Below, piece after piece: positions 26,497 through 36,545 of a stretch of DNA of 64,000 nucleotides. Within the stretch, counting starts at the first letter, position 1, and the number at the start of each line of letters is the position of its first letter. The DNA is taken from the NCBI RefSeq assembly GCF_003333265.1, contig NZ_QOLB01000095.1, positions 1-64,000 on the forward strand. Direction: 5' to 3'. The notes under the pieces are model-generated. The model had not been told where the DNA came from, made no database searches, and saw nothing but the letters and a program-made list of their open reading frames with translations. The DNA comes from Candidatus Halocynthiibacter alkanivorans (GTDB lineage: Bacteria; Pseudomonadota; Alphaproteobacteria; Rhodobacterales; Rhodobacteraceae). Position numbers and translations under genes: made by a program.

Positions 26497-27417
26497 ATGA
26501 CTGAGACAGTAAGCATCCGCGAAGTCGGCTTGCGCGACGGGCTGCAGATGGTGACCAGGCAGCTGCCCACAGAGATCAAACTCGACTGGTGTGCGACCCA
26601 GTCCGCCGCCGGTTTTAACGAGATTGAAGTAACATCATTTGTACCGCCGTCAGTAATGCCACAGTTTACGGATGCCACTGAGGTGCTCACTGGTGCGCTG
26701 CAAATCAAAGGCTTGCTGGCCTCGGTTCTGGTGCCCAATTTCAAAGGCGCGTTGCGTGCATTGGACGCGGGCGCGCGCAAAATCACCTATGTGCTTTCCG
26801 CCAGCGAAGCCCACAATCAGGCCAACACCCGCCGTTCCACCGACGCCTCCATCGCCATGGCCCGCACATTGTTTGAAGAACGCAGGGCGCGCGGGCTCAC
26901 AGACAAGCTGCAATTGTCCTGCATCATCGCCACGTCGTTTGGCTGCTCAATCCAGGGCGCGGTCGATCCGGCGCGGGTCTGTGACATCGCTGCACAGCTT
27001 GCCGATTTTGGTGCTGACGAAATCAGCCTCGCCGACACTGTGGGCCACGCCGACCCAAAATCCGTGGCGACCCTGTTCCACGATGCGATGCCAGGCTGTG
27101 GTCAGGCGGCAATGGCGGCTCATTTTCACGACACCCGTGGTATGGGCCTGGCCAATGTGGTCGCGGCAACCGAAGCTGGCGTTCGTCGCTTTGATGCGGC
27201 GCTTGGCGGCCTGGGCGGCTGCCCGTTTGCTCCCGGTGCCACCGGCAATATCGCAACGGAAGACTGTGTTTACATGCTGGAACGCCTTGGCATGGTGACC
27301 GGGGTTGATATGGCGGCGCTGCTGGAGTTGCGCCAAAAGCTCGCTGCCTGGCTGCCGGGCGAAGAGTTGCACGGTAAAATGCTGCGCGCCGGCCCGATCC
27401 GTTCCGGCACCATCTGA
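26497..27417 (+). CDS. hydroxymethylglutaryl-CoA lyase-like enzyme
   Basis: A 306-residue TIM-barrel lyase of the HMGL family, which splits a 3-hydroxy-3-methylacyl-CoA to acetyl-CoA and a keto acid. The catalytic Arg-Asp shows in EVGLRDGLQ, the metal HxH in AAHFHDTRG, and the flexible Cys loop in LGGLGGCPFAPGATGN. The segment SFGCSIQG differs from the CPYEG of true HMG-CoA lyases, so the substrate may be a relative such as citramalyl-CoA. With hydratase, dehydrogenase and CoA-transferase nearby, either leucine-like or itaconate/methylsuccinate breakdown fits. Confidence 0.82.
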   Translation: MTETVSIREVGLRDGLQMVTRQLPTEIKLDWCATQSAAGFNEIEVTSFVPPSVMPQFTDATEVLTGALQIKGLLASVLVPNFKGALRALDAGARKITYVLSASEAHNQANTRRSTDASIAMARTLFEERRARGLTDKLQLSCIIATSFGCSIQGAVDPARVCDIAAQLADFGADEISLADTVGHADPKSVATLFHDAMPGCGQAAMAAHFHDTRGMGLANVVAATEAGVRRFDAALGGLGGCPFAPGATGNIATEDCVYMLERLGMVTGVDMAALLELRQKLAAWLPGEELHGKMLRAGPIRSGTI

Positions 27418-27528
27418 TCGCCGGAACGCTCGCCCATTCTGCCACGGTTGCATCGCCAGATCGCCACAGACCCGCTCAAGATTATTGGATCCGCCATTCC
27501 GCCCTGCCCGTCTGCCGGGTCGCGAACG

Positions 27529-28761
27529 TCAATACTGCCGTGGCGCGATCAGATTGCCATCCGCAAGCCCGGAGGCCGGGTAGAGCACCACCTGATCCTG
27601 CAGCGACAACCCACTCAGAACTTCTGCGTCCTGACCGTTGTTATGGCCGATGGTGACCGGGGTGAGCACAGCGCGATCGTCAGCGAGAACAAACACCGCC
27701 CAGCCGGTTCCATCGCGAAACAAGGCGTTGGACGGCACAATCAGCGCGTCAGCAGAATCCCAGATCACAATGCGCGTCCGGACCCGGAACCCGTGGCCAA
27801 GGCTTTGCCGCTCCGCGCTGTCACCGGTGAACTGGATCACCGTATTCACCCGCTGCTCTTCCACTCCCAGCGCCGAGACCTGGCTGTAACCCCAGGGGTC
27901 CACCCGGCTGACGCGCCCCTGCAGCTCATTTTCCCCACCCCAATTGTCAATAATCACCCGGTTGCCGACCCGCACCCGCACCGCGTCGCGGGACAAAAGT
28001 TTCACTTCGACCTCCAGATCATTTTCAATGTCGCCGATTTCAACCACTGGCGCCCCGACCGGCAAGGTGGTTTCGCTGCGTTCCAGCACCCGCAGGATAT
28101 AGCCGCTCGCCGGCGCCCGCAGAATAATCTCATCACTGCGGGTGGTGCCGTTGCCGATGCCCGCGGCCAGGCCAGGGTCATCAAAGCCAATCATCTGCGC
28201 CTCGGCATTTGTCAGCTCAGCCTGGCGCATCGCGACCGCCGCGTCAGCGGTGTCCATCGCAGCAGTTGCGGCGCGGGCCTTTTGCTCCGCCCGTTCCAGC
28301 GCCGCCCGGCTGACGATGCCACGCGCCGCCAGGGCGTTGGTGCGCTGCAGATCGGACACAACAAGTTCGCCTTCTGCCTGCGCCCGCAGAAGATCAGCGT
28401 CCGCAAGCCGCAGTGCAGCCCGGGCCGCGGCCGCTGTTGCACGCGCCTGTTCCCGGGTGCGCGCATCCAGCACCGCCGGATTTGTTGGCAACATACGTGC
28501 CACGATGGTTTCGCCGGCAACCACCGGGTCCCCCGGCTCCACATCTATGCGTAACAGCCGCCCGGCGACCGGGGTGGACACGGTATAGGCATCATGCACC
28601 CGGGTGCGGCCTTCTTCATCTATGGTCACGGTCATCGCGCCTCTGCGCAGGGCCCCCAGATCGACCAGCACCGCGACTGGCCGGAACGCGAGCGCCAGCG
28701 CTCCCAGTATCAGGCCCGCAGCCACCAGGGTCAGGACATTGCGCGAATAGCGTTTGACCAC
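27529..28761 (-). CDS. HlyD-family periplasmic adaptor
   Basis: A 410-residue membrane-fusion protein. One N-terminal membrane helix is followed by a lipoyl half (VSTPVAGRLLRIDVEPGDPV), a long Ala/Glu/Arg coiled coil (about residues 105-185), the second lipoyl half (LRAPASGYILRVLERS) and a beta-barrel. The GTG start has AAAGGAG before it, placed inside the permease stop region, so the genes are coupled. It links the ABC permease to an outer-membrane channel, as in MacA or DevB systems; no TolC-like gene is adjacent. The exported molecule is unknown. Confidence 0.87.
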   Translation of the reverse strand: MVKRYSRNVLTLVAAGLILGALALAFRPVAVLVDLGALRRGAMTVTIDEEGRTRVHDAYTVSTPVAGRLLRIDVEPGDPVVAGETIVARMLPTNPAVLDARTREQARATAAAARAALRLADADLLRAQAEGELVVSDLQRTNALAARGIVSRAALERAEQKARAATAAMDTADAAVAMRQAELTNAEAQMIGFDDPGLAAGIGNGTTRSDEIILRAPASGYILRVLERSETTLPVGAPVVEIGDIENDLEVEVKLLSRDAVRVRVGNRVIIDNWGGENELQGRVSRVDPWGYSQVSALGVEEQRVNTVIQFTGDSAERQSLGHGFRVRTRIVIWDSADALIVPSNALFRDGTGWAVFVLADDRAVLTPVTIGHNNGQDAEVLSGLSLQDQVVLYPASGLADGNLIAPRQY

Positions 28762-28765
28762 ACCG

Positions 28766-31129
28766 TTACTCCTTTGTTTTCAGGGTGGAAACCAGGTCCA
28801 TCCGGTTGATATCCCGCTTCACCACCCAGCCAGAAACAGCGGCCGAAATCAACACTGCCAGGGCCGCCGCGCCCAAGCCCGCCGGGGTAGTCGCCGCCGG
28901 GATCTGATACATATCGGTGCTGAACCCTGCGGCGATCACTGCAGAGAGGTAATGTCCTCCTGCCAGGCCAGGCAGCAGCGCCAGCAGCGTGACAACCGCC
29001 AGCTCGCCAAACAGAACAAAAGCAACCTCAGAGCGGGTAAAGCCAATCACCTGCAAAGTGGCCAACTCCCGCATACGTTCAGCAAAGGCGATGCGGGCCG
29101 CATTGTAAACGATGCCAAAGGTGATCACGGAGGCCACCAGCAGCATCACAAATCGCATTGCCCCGGCACCGCTGTCCATCTGTGTCTGATAGGCGGCCTG
29201 GGTGTCCGCTTTCAACTGCGCCCCTGCCACAAGCGGCATGGCGTTCAGCTGGTCAAACAAAGCGTCGAGGCGCAACGTGTCGACACGCAGATAGGCCACA
29301 GAAAGCTGCCCGCCCCGCCCCAAAGCCCGGTTCAGCGCCGCAATATCCATATACGCCGGCGCGCCCAGCAATGTATCTGCAATTGCAACCACGGGCAGGC
29401 TGATCCGAGGCTGCGACCCTTCGCGCACATCTATGTGGACTTGATCCCCGGGGCGCACGTCCAGCACCCGCGCCAGGCTGTTGCCCAGGATCAGCCCGTC
29501 CTGCCGCATGGCGATCGGACGCAACCGGCCATCCAGGGCGCGGTTCAACTGCGGCAGTTCTTTCAGACCTGTGACCGGTCCACGGTAGCGACGCAGGCCA
29601 TTGGACAACACCGCAGGCACATAAAGCACCGGCTCCAGATCGATCACCCCGGGCAGTGCTGCCAGCTCAAAAAGCGCCGTTTCACTCACCGGCCGGGTGA
29701 AGGTAACGGTCAGATCGCTGCGGTCCACAATGCCAAAGCTAACCGCGATCATCCGGTCAAATCCCGACAGCAGTGAAATCATCGCCACCGTAAGCGCGGT
29801 GCCTGCGGCAATGCCTGTCAGCGCGCCCAGCATTTGCATCGGCTGGCGCGTCAGCCGTCGCAACACCATGCGGCTTGGCTGGTCCAGAAAGCGTCTCACC
29901 AACGGTGCAATCTGCGCCACGGCGCTGAAATCCTGTGGCACCGGCGGGCGCATCGCCGCTGCCGGATTCAGCGCGACAACTTTGCGCAATACGATAATGC
30001 CGCCGGCAGAGGCTGCCAGCACGCTGATAGCGACGCTGATCAGAAATGCGCCCGGATCAAGCCGGAAGACCAGCAGCGGGAAGTTAAAATACTGCAGATA
30101 GAGTTCCACCATCGATCGCCCGGCGACAATGCCCGCAAAGCCGCCGGCAAGCGATCCCGCGACCGCAATAAGCAGCACAAGCTTGAGATAATGAAATCCG
30201 ACTTCCGCATTGCTGTAACCAAACGCTTTCAACAGGCCGATCTCTTCACGTTCCGCCGTCACGATGCGCGAAATCACGATGTAAAGCAGGAAAGCCGCCA
30301 CCAGCAGAAAGACTGGCGGCACCGTACGGCCGCTGGTGGCGAGGCTGGAGATTTCATCTGATACAAAGCGGTTGGACACCTGGTCGGCAAGCCCATAGGC
30401 TCCCAGCCCGCCGTAGGGTTCCAGCAGCGCATCAATTTCATCAAGCACCCGGGCCAGGTTTGCAGAGCGGGTGAGCGACAATACAGCCTCATTAAACGCA
30501 CCGGACATATCAAAACTGGCTGCCAGAGCCGGCTCACTCATCCAGAGCACCGCAAAATGCGCTGCATCTGTCACCAACTCACCCGGCGCAACCGCATAGA
30601 GATACTCCGGTGACTGCACCAGGCCGGCAATGGTAAAACTGCGCCGCGCCCCGTTCAGGGTTACATCCAGACGGTCGCCGGGTTCAAACCCAAGCGCGCC
30701 GGCAAACCTGGCCAGCAGCAACACTTCATCAACACCGTCTGGCGCCAACATCCGCCCGCTGACCAGATAGGTGGTGTTCAGGCGGGCCACGCCGCTTTCC
30801 GGCAGCGACACAACTGTCGCCCGCACCGGCCGGGCCTGATCGGCTATGTCAATCAAAGCACTGCCAATGATGCGCCCCTGCACCCCGGACACGCCCTCAA
30901 TTGCCGCCAACTTGCGCAGCAGCCGTTCGGGTGCGCGTGTCACCGGTGCAAAAACGTCTGCCATGCGGTAGCGGTCGTAATAAGCGCGTTTGGTTTCCTG
31001 CAGCGATGTGACCAGACCCGCCATCATCACCATCAGCAACACACCGGTTGCAATCACCGCCGCAATTGCCAGCGCCTGGCCCCGTATCCGCCAGAGATCA
31101 CGCATCAGTTTATGATTCAGCGGGCTCAT
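28766..31129 (-). CDS. FtsX-like ABC transporter permease
   Basis: A 787-residue permease with two FtsX-type membrane domains. An N-terminal helix (LRRIRGQALAIAAV-like) and a large periplasmic domain precede the first helix cluster (about residues 290-410). A second half repeats this layout and ends with YNAARIAFAERMRELATLQVIGF, the FtsX signature. ATG at 31129 starts four bases after the ATPase stop. This two-module size is like DevC-fused or LolCE-like exporters. It forms a tripartite unit with the HlyD-type adaptor downstream. Confidence 0.87.
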   Translation of the reverse strand: MSPLNHKLMRDLWRIRGQALAIAAVIATGVLLMVMMAGLVTSLQETKRAYYDRYRMADVFAPVTRAPERLLRKLAAIEGVSGVQGRIIGSALIDIADQARPVRATVVSLPESGVARLNTTYLVSGRMLAPDGVDEVLLLARFAGALGFEPGDRLDVTLNGARRSFTIAGLVQSPEYLYAVAPGELVTDAAHFAVLWMSEPALAASFDMSGAFNEAVLSLTRSANLARVLDEIDALLEPYGGLGAYGLADQVSNRFVSDEISSLATSGRTVPPVFLLVAAFLLYIVISRIVTAEREEIGLLKAFGYSNAEVGFHYLKLVLLIAVAGSLAGGFAGIVAGRSMVELYLQYFNFPLLVFRLDPGAFLISVAISVLAASAGGIIVLRKVVALNPAAAMRPPVPQDFSAVAQIAPLVRRFLDQPSRMVLRRLTRQPMQMLGALTGIAAGTALTVAMISLLSGFDRMIAVSFGIVDRSDLTVTFTRPVSETALFELAALPGVIDLEPVLYVPAVLSNGLRRYRGPVTGLKELPQLNRALDGRLRPIAMRQDGLILGNSLARVLDVRPGDQVHIDVREGSQPRISLPVVAIADTLLGAPAYMDIAALNRALGRGGQLSVAYLRVDTLRLDALFDQLNAMPLVAGAQLKADTQAAYQTQMDSGAGAMRFVMLLVASVITFGIVYNAARIAFAERMRELATLQVIGFTRSEVAFVLFGELAVVTLLALLPGLAGGHYLSAVIAAGFSTDMYQIPAATTPAGLGAAALAVLISAAVSGWVVKRDINRMDLVSTLKTKE

Positions 31130-31133
31130 CCGG

Positions 31134-31844
31134 CTACCACTCAATTTCTGAGGGCAGGAGTTTCTCTTTATTCACAACCACATCCCGAATGACGCCATCG
31201 GCAAAATAGATCACCCGGTCCGCCATCGCAGCGGTGGCCGCCGCATGGGTCACGATCAGAACGGTGGCGCCGGTCTGTTCATTCACGTCTTTCAACACCT
31301 GCAACACAATGCGCCCTGTCGTACTGTCCAGCGCGCCAGTTGGCTCGTCACAAAACAGCAGCGACGGCCGTTTCGCGACAGCGCGCGCGATCGCAACACG
31401 TTGCTGTTCGCCACCAGAAAGCTGAGCCGGAAAATGGTCGATCCGTTCCCGCAACCCGACCAGCGCCAGCGCTTCATCCGCCGCCATCGGATCATCGGAG
31501 ATTTCGGTCACCAGTTCGACGTTTTCGCGCGCAGTCAGCCCCGGCATCAGATTGTAAAACTGAAACACAAACCCCACATGATGGCGCCGGTACAGCGTCA
31601 GTTCTTTGTCCGACAGTGCGCCCAGATCCACACCGCCAAACCTGACGCTGCCCGAGGTGGCACGATCCAGGCCACCGATAATGTTCAGCAGCGTTGATTT
31701 CCCGCTGCCTGAAGCGCCCAGCAAGACAACGATTTCACCCGCCGGAACGTCAAGATCAACACCTCGCAGCGCATGCACCGCCGCCTGACCCGCACCATAA
31801 GTCCGGGTCAGTCCTGAGGTCGTAAATGCCAATTTCTGCGCCAT
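31134..31844 (-). CDS. ABC transporter ATP-binding protein
   Basis: A 236-residue ATPase of the MacB/LolD type. Walker A is [14 protein letters not shown], the signature is [14 protein letters not shown] and Walker B is [11 protein letters not shown], with a Q-loop in [18 protein letters not shown] at 31844 (GVMAQK) is preferred over the longer frame, which lacks family sequence. It drives the FtsX permease downstream; the three genes run ATPase, permease, adaptor with gaps of only four bases. Confidence 0.92.
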   Translation of the reverse strand: MAQKLAFTTSGLTRTYGAGQAAVHALRGVDLDVPAGEIVVLLGASGSGKSTLLNIIGGLDRATSGSVRFGGVDLGALSDKELTLYRRHHVGFVFQFYNLMPGLTARENVELVTEISDDPMAADEALALVGLRERIDHFPAQLSGGEQQRVAIARAVAKRPSLLFCDEPTGALDSTTGRIVLQVLKDVNEQTGATVLIVTHAAATAAMADRVIYFADGVIRDVVVNKEKLLPSEIEW

Positions 31845-31917
31845 AACACCAGGCTCCCGGCGAATTACATCAACCAAACATCCGCCGCATGACGGCTGCA
31901 ACGGCTCTCTGTCAGAA

Positions 31918-31963
31918 GGTAAGCTTACCCAAATACCTAGCTTTATCTTTGACTTCCGTCAAA
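31918..31963. promoter_or_regulatory. two palindromes upstream of the ABC exporter
   Basis: GGTAAGCTTACC (31918-31929) is a perfect 12-base palindrome. TTTGAC (31948-31953) and GTCAAA (31958-31963) form an inverted repeat with a four-base spacer. Both lie 75-120 bases before the ATPase start codon and between it and the divergent SCP2 gene, the right place for operators. No regulator gene is adjacent, so a distant one would be needed. Confidence 0.4.
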
Positions 31964-32104
31964 AGCCGGTGCGCAGCGGGTGCCGACATCTCTCCTGCAG
32001 TCTTCCCGTCATCACTAATTATGAGCGAAGCGACGCAGGGTCCGGCTTGGAGCGACGACACAACTGACGTTAAGGTCAGCTGAAACATTAATGCCGGAGA
32101 CCAC

Positions 32105-32395
32105 ATGTCCGATATGCTGGAAACTGCCCTTCGGGGTCTGAACGAAAAACTGGCCGGAGGCGGTCTTGAAAAAAGCATCGCGCTTCAGATCAAAGATGTC
32201 GGCACGATTCTGATCGGTCAGAACGGTGCCGCTTTAAGCAACGAGACCGCCGACTGCACGCTGAAAGCCTCGTCCAAAACCTTTCAGGGTCTGCTGGACG
32301 GCTCCATAAACCCGATGACGGCGGTGATGCTGGGCAAGTTGAAAGTCAGCGGCGACATGAGTGCCGCGCTGAAGTTGGGAACTCTGTTGGGCTAG
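32105..32395 (+). CDS. SCP2 sterol-binding domain protein
   Basis: A 96-residue single-domain protein of the SCP-2 lipid-transfer fold. Typical segments are IALQIKDVGTILIG, ETADCTLKASSKTFQGLLDG and MLGKLKVSGDMSAALKLGTLL, the last matching the conserved C-terminal half. It probably binds a lipid or fatty acyl-CoA in the cytoplasm. CGGAGA precedes the ATG. It diverges from the ABC exporter and converges on pgi; no operon partner. Confidence 0.85.
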   Translation: MSDMLETALRGLNEKLAGGGLEKSIALQIKDVGTILIGQNGAALSNETADCTLKASSKTFQGLLDGSINPMTAVMLGKLKVSGDMSAALKLGTLLG

Positions 32396-32568
32396 TTCGT
32401 TTTCGGCCGGGCCGGGCAATCTCAAACTCGCGCAAATCCCTTAGATGCCCGGAACTGACAACGCATTCCTTAGCCAGAACCAGTGCCGGCAAGTCCCTTT
32501 TTTCGGGCCTGCTCAAACCACTGAGTAGTGAACGCTCTGACAATCGCGGCCTGCACCGGCGAAAAAAT

Positions 32569-34170
32569 TCAGCGTTTCAGATGCGCGACCAGCATCCGGG
32601 TTGAACCGTCTTTGTCTGCCCCGTCCTCAGATCCGGCCAACACGGGGCTCAGCGCCAACGCCAGCTCTTTGCCCAGCTCGACGCCCCATTGGTCAAACGA
32701 ATTCAGCCCCAGCACCACGCCTTCCACAAACACCCGGTGTTCATACATCGCAATGATCTGCCCCAACACGAAGGGGGTTAATTTAGGATAGACCAGCGTG
32801 GTAGACGGACGATTTCCCGGGAAAACCCGGTGGCGCGCCTGGCGCTCAATCTCATCACCACTCAGACCTTTTTGCGACATGATTTCAGTGGCTTCCGCAA
32901 GCGTTCTGCCCCGCATCAACGCCTCGGACTGCGCCAGGCAATTGGCGACCAGAAGGTGGTGCTGGTCCGCGAGTTCCGCTTCATGCCCTTCTTGTGCCAC
33001 CATGAATTCGCAAGGGATCACCCGCGTGCCCTGGTGGATCAGCTGATAAAACGCATGTTGCCCGTTGGTGCCGGGTTCGCCCCAGACAACCGGTCCCGAT
33101 TCATAAGGCAGATCTGTGCCATCCATCGCCACACGTTTGCCGTTGCTTTCCATCTCCAGCTGCTGAAGATAGGCTGGCAGCCGCGTCAGACGCTGTTCAT
33201 AGGGCAAAACCGCACGGGTGGCATGACCACAAATCTGGTTGTGCCAGATCCCCACCAGCGCCAGCATCGCCGGAATGTTTTCCGCCCAGGGCGCATGTTG
33301 GAAATGGCGGTCCATCGCCTGTGCCCCGGCCAGGAACTGACGGAAATCATCAGCGCCAATTGCAAGCATCAGCGACAAGCCGATCGGTCCCCAGACCGAG
33401 TAGCGCCCACCAACCCAGTCCTCAAAGCCAAACACCCGCTCCGGCGCGATGCCAAAAGCTGCGGTGTGATCCGCCGCCGTGGAGAGCGCCACAAAATGCG
33501 CCCCCGCGGCCGTTTCACCAAGTGAGGCTACGATCCAGGCGCGCGCTTTTTGTGCATTGGTCATAGTTTCGATGGTGGTGAAAGTCTTTGAAGCCACAAT
33601 CACCAGGGTGGTCGCCGGGTTCAAACCTACCAGAATGTCAGAGATATGGGCGCCATCGACATTGGAGACAAAATGACATCGTGGCCCGTTTGCGTAAGGT
33701 GCCAGCGCCAGATAAACCATCGCCGGACCAAGATCAGAGCCACCGATGCCAATGTTGACCACGTCGGTAAACCGGTCACCACCTGCGCCCAGTATCTCGC
33801 CACCGCGCAACGCACTGGCAAATGTCTCCATCCGGGACAGCGTGTCCTGGATGCCCGGCATTACGTCCTGACCATCGACCTTAACCGCTTCGCCATCCAG
33901 GTTGCGCAATGCGGTATGCAAAACGGCGCGCCCTTCGGTTTCGTTGATCTTTTCACCAGAGAACATCGCCGCGCGTTTGGCGGCCACACCACGCGAATTG
34001 AGCAGCTCAATCAGCCCGTCGCGGGCAGCGGCATCGATATTGGTTTTGGAATAGTCGAACAGAAGATCATCGGCACGTATCGAAAAATCTCCGGCGCGCT
34101 CTTCATCAAACAGCTGCAGAATGGCGCGTTCAGCCGTCGCCACGTGAAGGGATTTCAGTTTTTCAAACAT
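32569..34170 (-). CDS. pgi: glucose-6-phosphate isomerase
   Basis: A 533-residue enzyme that interconverts glucose-6-phosphate and fructose-6-phosphate. Family signatures are [16 protein letters not shown] in the middle and [20 protein letters not shown] near the end, with GGSDLGPAM for phosphate binding. It is the last gene of the zwf-pgl-pgi operon, 11 bases after pgl. Placing pgi with zwf and pgl allows carbon to cycle back into the pentose-phosphate or Entner-Doudoroff entry steps. Confidence 0.95.
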   Translation of the reverse strand: MFEKLKSLHVATAERAILQLFDEERAGDFSIRADDLLFDYSKTNIDAAARDGLIELLNSRGVAAKRAAMFSGEKINETEGRAVLHTALRNLDGEAVKVDGQDVMPGIQDTLSRMETFASALRGGEILGAGGDRFTDVVNIGIGGSDLGPAMVYLALAPYANGPRCHFVSNVDGAHISDILVGLNPATTLVIVASKTFTTIETMTNAQKARAWIVASLGETAAGAHFVALSTAADHTAAFGIAPERVFGFEDWVGGRYSVWGPIGLSLMLAIGADDFRQFLAGAQAMDRHFQHAPWAENIPAMLALVGIWHNQICGHATRAVLPYEQRLTRLPAYLQQLEMESNGKRVAMDGTDLPYESGPVVWGEPGTNGQHAFYQLIHQGTRVIPCEFMVAQEGHEAELADQHHLLVANCLAQSEALMRGRTLAEATEIMSQKGLSGDEIERQARHRVFPGNRPSTTLVYPKLTPFVLGQIIAMYEHRVFVEGVVLGLNSFDQWGVELGKELALALSPVLAGSEDGADKDGSTRMLVAHLKR

Positions 34171-34181
34171 CTCAGGCTCCT

Positions 34182-34853
34182 TCAGGCGGACCAGTGTACA
34201 GTTGCGTCACCCAGCACAGCAGAAACGGGTGCTTCCGCCGGCGTCAGATGGCGGGCAGCCTTAAGCGCCTGGAGTTTTTCATCGCCGGTAATAACAATAT
34301 GGGTCGAAACGGCTGATTTAAGCACCGGTGCGCTCAGGGTGATGCGGGGCTCTCCCGCCCCCGGCGCCCGCATCGCCACCAGAACTGGCGCATCGTGGGA
34401 CAGTGCAAGATCAAGGTTGTCGGCCCCCGGAAACAGCGAGGCGGTGTGCATGTCCGCGCCCATCCCCAGCAACAGCACGCTCAGCGGCAACGCTTTTTCC
34501 AGCCCGGCGGACAACTCCTCCAGCCGTTCTTCCGGCGTTTCCGCCTCAGCATAGAGTGGCAGCAGGTGCGCTTTGGCGGCAAAACCCTGAAACAGGCGCG
34601 CTTTCAGCAGGCGGGTGTTGGAGCGATCGGAACTTTCCGGCACCCAGCGTTCATCATTCAGCACCACATCCACGCGTGACCAGTCCAGATCAACGGCACT
34701 CAGCGTGTCAAATATCGGGCCGGGGGTGGTTCCGCCGGGCACCGAAAGGCTGACCCGGTCCTGATGGTGCAGCGCAGCGGACAGCTCGTGCGCAATCTGG
34801 TTGGCCAGGTCGATCATCATCAACTCGCGATCAGGATATTCGATCAGGTTCAT
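34182..34853 (-). CDS. pgl: 6-phosphogluconolactonase
   Basis: A 223-residue DevB-type lactonase that hydrolyses the product of Zwf to 6-phosphogluconate. Family segments are [32 protein letters not shown] and [17 protein letters not shown]. Its start overlaps the zwf stop by four bases, and pgi follows closely. Confidence 0.92.
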   Translation of the reverse strand: MNLIEYPDRELMMIDLANQIAHELSAALHHQDRVSLSVPGGTTPGPIFDTLSAVDLDWSRVDVVLNDERWVPESSDRSNTRLLKARLFQGFAAKAHLLPLYAEAETPEERLEELSAGLEKALPLSVLLLGMGADMHTASLFPGADNLDLALSHDAPVLVAMRAPGAGEPRITLSAPVLKSAVSTHIVITGDEKLQALKAARHLTPAEAPVSAVLGDATVHWSA

Positions 34854-36304
34854 TCTTTGATCTCCCGCCAGCGGCGCCCGTCCCGGTGCATCATCATCAG
34901 GGCATCTTCCGGCCCGGTCGATCCCACATCATAGGGTTTTGGCACATCATGGCGACGTTCCCAGCCTTCGATAATCGGGTCAGTCCATGCCCAGGCCGCT
35001 TCGACCTCATCTCCGCGCATGAACAAGGTCTGATTGCCGCGGATCACATCCATAATCAGCCGCTCATAGGCGTCCGGAATGTCGGCAATGTCATCGCCAA
35101 GTGTTTCTGCAAAGCTCATATCCAGCGGCACATCGAGCAGGCGCATACCGCCGGGACCGGGTTCCTTGATCGTGACCCCCAGGGTCATGCCCTCATTGGG
35201 CTGCAGGCGGATCCGCAGAATGTTGCTGTGGGTGCCGGCCTCAGGCCCGAAAATGGAATGCGGCGCATCTTTAAATACCACAACGATTTCAGATGTGCGC
35301 GCCTTGAGTTTTTTGCCGGTGCGCAGATAAAACGGCGTTCCGGCCCACCGCCAGTTAGAAATATGGGTTCGCAGCGCAATGAAACTTTCAGTGCGCGAAC
35401 GGGCGTCGCCGACATCTTCCCGATAGTCGGGTTTTTCGTCCGTCGGCCCATATTGGCCGCGCACGATATGATGCGGATCAACCGGCTCTAACGCACGGAT
35501 GACTTTAAGCTTTTCGTCGCGGACCTCGTCGGGTTCAAACCGGCTGGGAGGCTCCATCGCGATCAGGCAAAGCAGCTGCATCAGGTGGTTCTGCACCATA
35601 TCCCGCATGGCACCGGATTTGTCGTAATATTCACCACGACCACCAACACCAACGGTCTCGGCAACCGTGATCTGAATGTGGTCGACATATTGGGAATTCC
35701 ACAGCGGTTCAAACAGGATATTGCCAAAGCGGACCGCCATCAGGTTCTGTACTGTTTCTTTGCCCAGGTAATGGTCGATACGGTAAATCTGCGTTTCATC
35801 AAAATGCTTCGCAAGCGTGGCATTCAATTCCTTCGCTGATTTCAGATCGCGGCCAAATGGTTTTTCAACCACAATCCGGCTGTCAGAATTTCCGATTTTA
35901 TGCAGATAAAGCCGGTCCGCCAGATCGCCAAACAAGCTGGGGCTGACAGAGAAATAGAACGCGTGCACAATGTCTTTGCGAACTAGCCTGGCCAGTTCTT
36001 TCCAACCGTTTTCACCACGGGCATCGACGGATACATATTCCAACCGCATTAAAAATGCGTCGATACGCGCGTCATCACATCGGTTCACAGAGGAAAATTC
36101 AGCAATCGAAGCCCGCACCATATCGCGCCAGCCATTGCTGTCCAAATCCGCGCGCGCAGCGCCAATTATGCGTGCGCTCTCCGGCATCTGGCCCGAACAA
36201 AACCGCCGGTACAGGCCTGGCAGGATTTTTCGCTGCGCCAGATCTCCTGTGCCGCCAAAAATGACCAGGTCAAAATCATCAACCGGAATGACACGCGAAA
36301 CCAT
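34850..36304 (-). CDS. zwf: glucose-6-phosphate 1-dehydrogenase
   Basis: A 484-residue NADP-linked dehydrogenase, first step of the oxidative pentose-phosphate and Entner-Doudoroff routes. The nucleotide loop is FGGTGDLAQRK and the active-site signature is RIDHYLGKETVQN, with EKPFGRDLKSA before it. ATG at 36304 follows GGAGAGA; the longer frame upstream is not family-like. A perfect palindrome lies 28 bases before the start codon, a likely sugar-repressor site. It heads zwf-pgl-pgi. Confidence 0.95.
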   Translation of the reverse strand: MVSRVIPVDDFDLVIFGGTGDLAQRKILPGLYRRFCSGQMPESARIIGAARADLDSNGWRDMVRASIAEFSSVNRCDDARIDAFLMRLEYVSVDARGENGWKELARLVRKDIVHAFYFSVSPSLFGDLADRLYLHKIGNSDSRIVVEKPFGRDLKSAKELNATLAKHFDETQIYRIDHYLGKETVQNLMAVRFGNILFEPLWNSQYVDHIQITVAETVGVGGRGEYYDKSGAMRDMVQNHLMQLLCLIAMEPPSRFEPDEVRDEKLKVIRALEPVDPHHIVRGQYGPTDEKPDYREDVGDARSRTESFIALRTHISNWRWAGTPFYLRTGKKLKARTSEIVVVFKDAPHSIFGPEAGTHSNILRIRLQPNEGMTLGVTIKEPGPGGMRLLDVPLDMSFAETLGDDIADIPDAYERLIMDVIRGNQTLFMRGDEVEAAWAWTDPIIEGWERRHDVPKPYDVGSTGPEDALMMMHRDGRRWREIKE

Positions 36305-36331
36305 AGTTCTCTCCCTGACGCAGATGCGCCT

Positions 36332-36343
36332 GTTAGCGCTAAC
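36332..36343. promoter_or_regulatory. 12-base palindromic operator upstream of zwf
   Basis: GTTAGCGCTAAC is a perfect palindrome with a central CG step, the form bound by LacI-family sugar repressors (general pattern TGNNANCGNTNNCA). In several alphaproteobacteria such a regulator (PckR-type) controls zwf and central carbon genes. It sits just upstream of zwf, where binding would block or aid transcription. Confidence 0.6.
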
Positions 36344-36545
36344 GAGCAACCCATACCTGCACTCGCGCCAGAAGTCTAGCATTGGCTGCAATGCGGACAA
36401 GTGAGTGTTTTACTAAGAAGCTGGCTAAAAGATCTTCCGAGGACAATCCAGCCCGGATTAATGAATTCACGGCAAGGCACCAGCAATATATTACCAAATC
36501 CATCGGTGAACCGGCGGGCCAGATCAGCAGTCTGAAAATGGCCCC

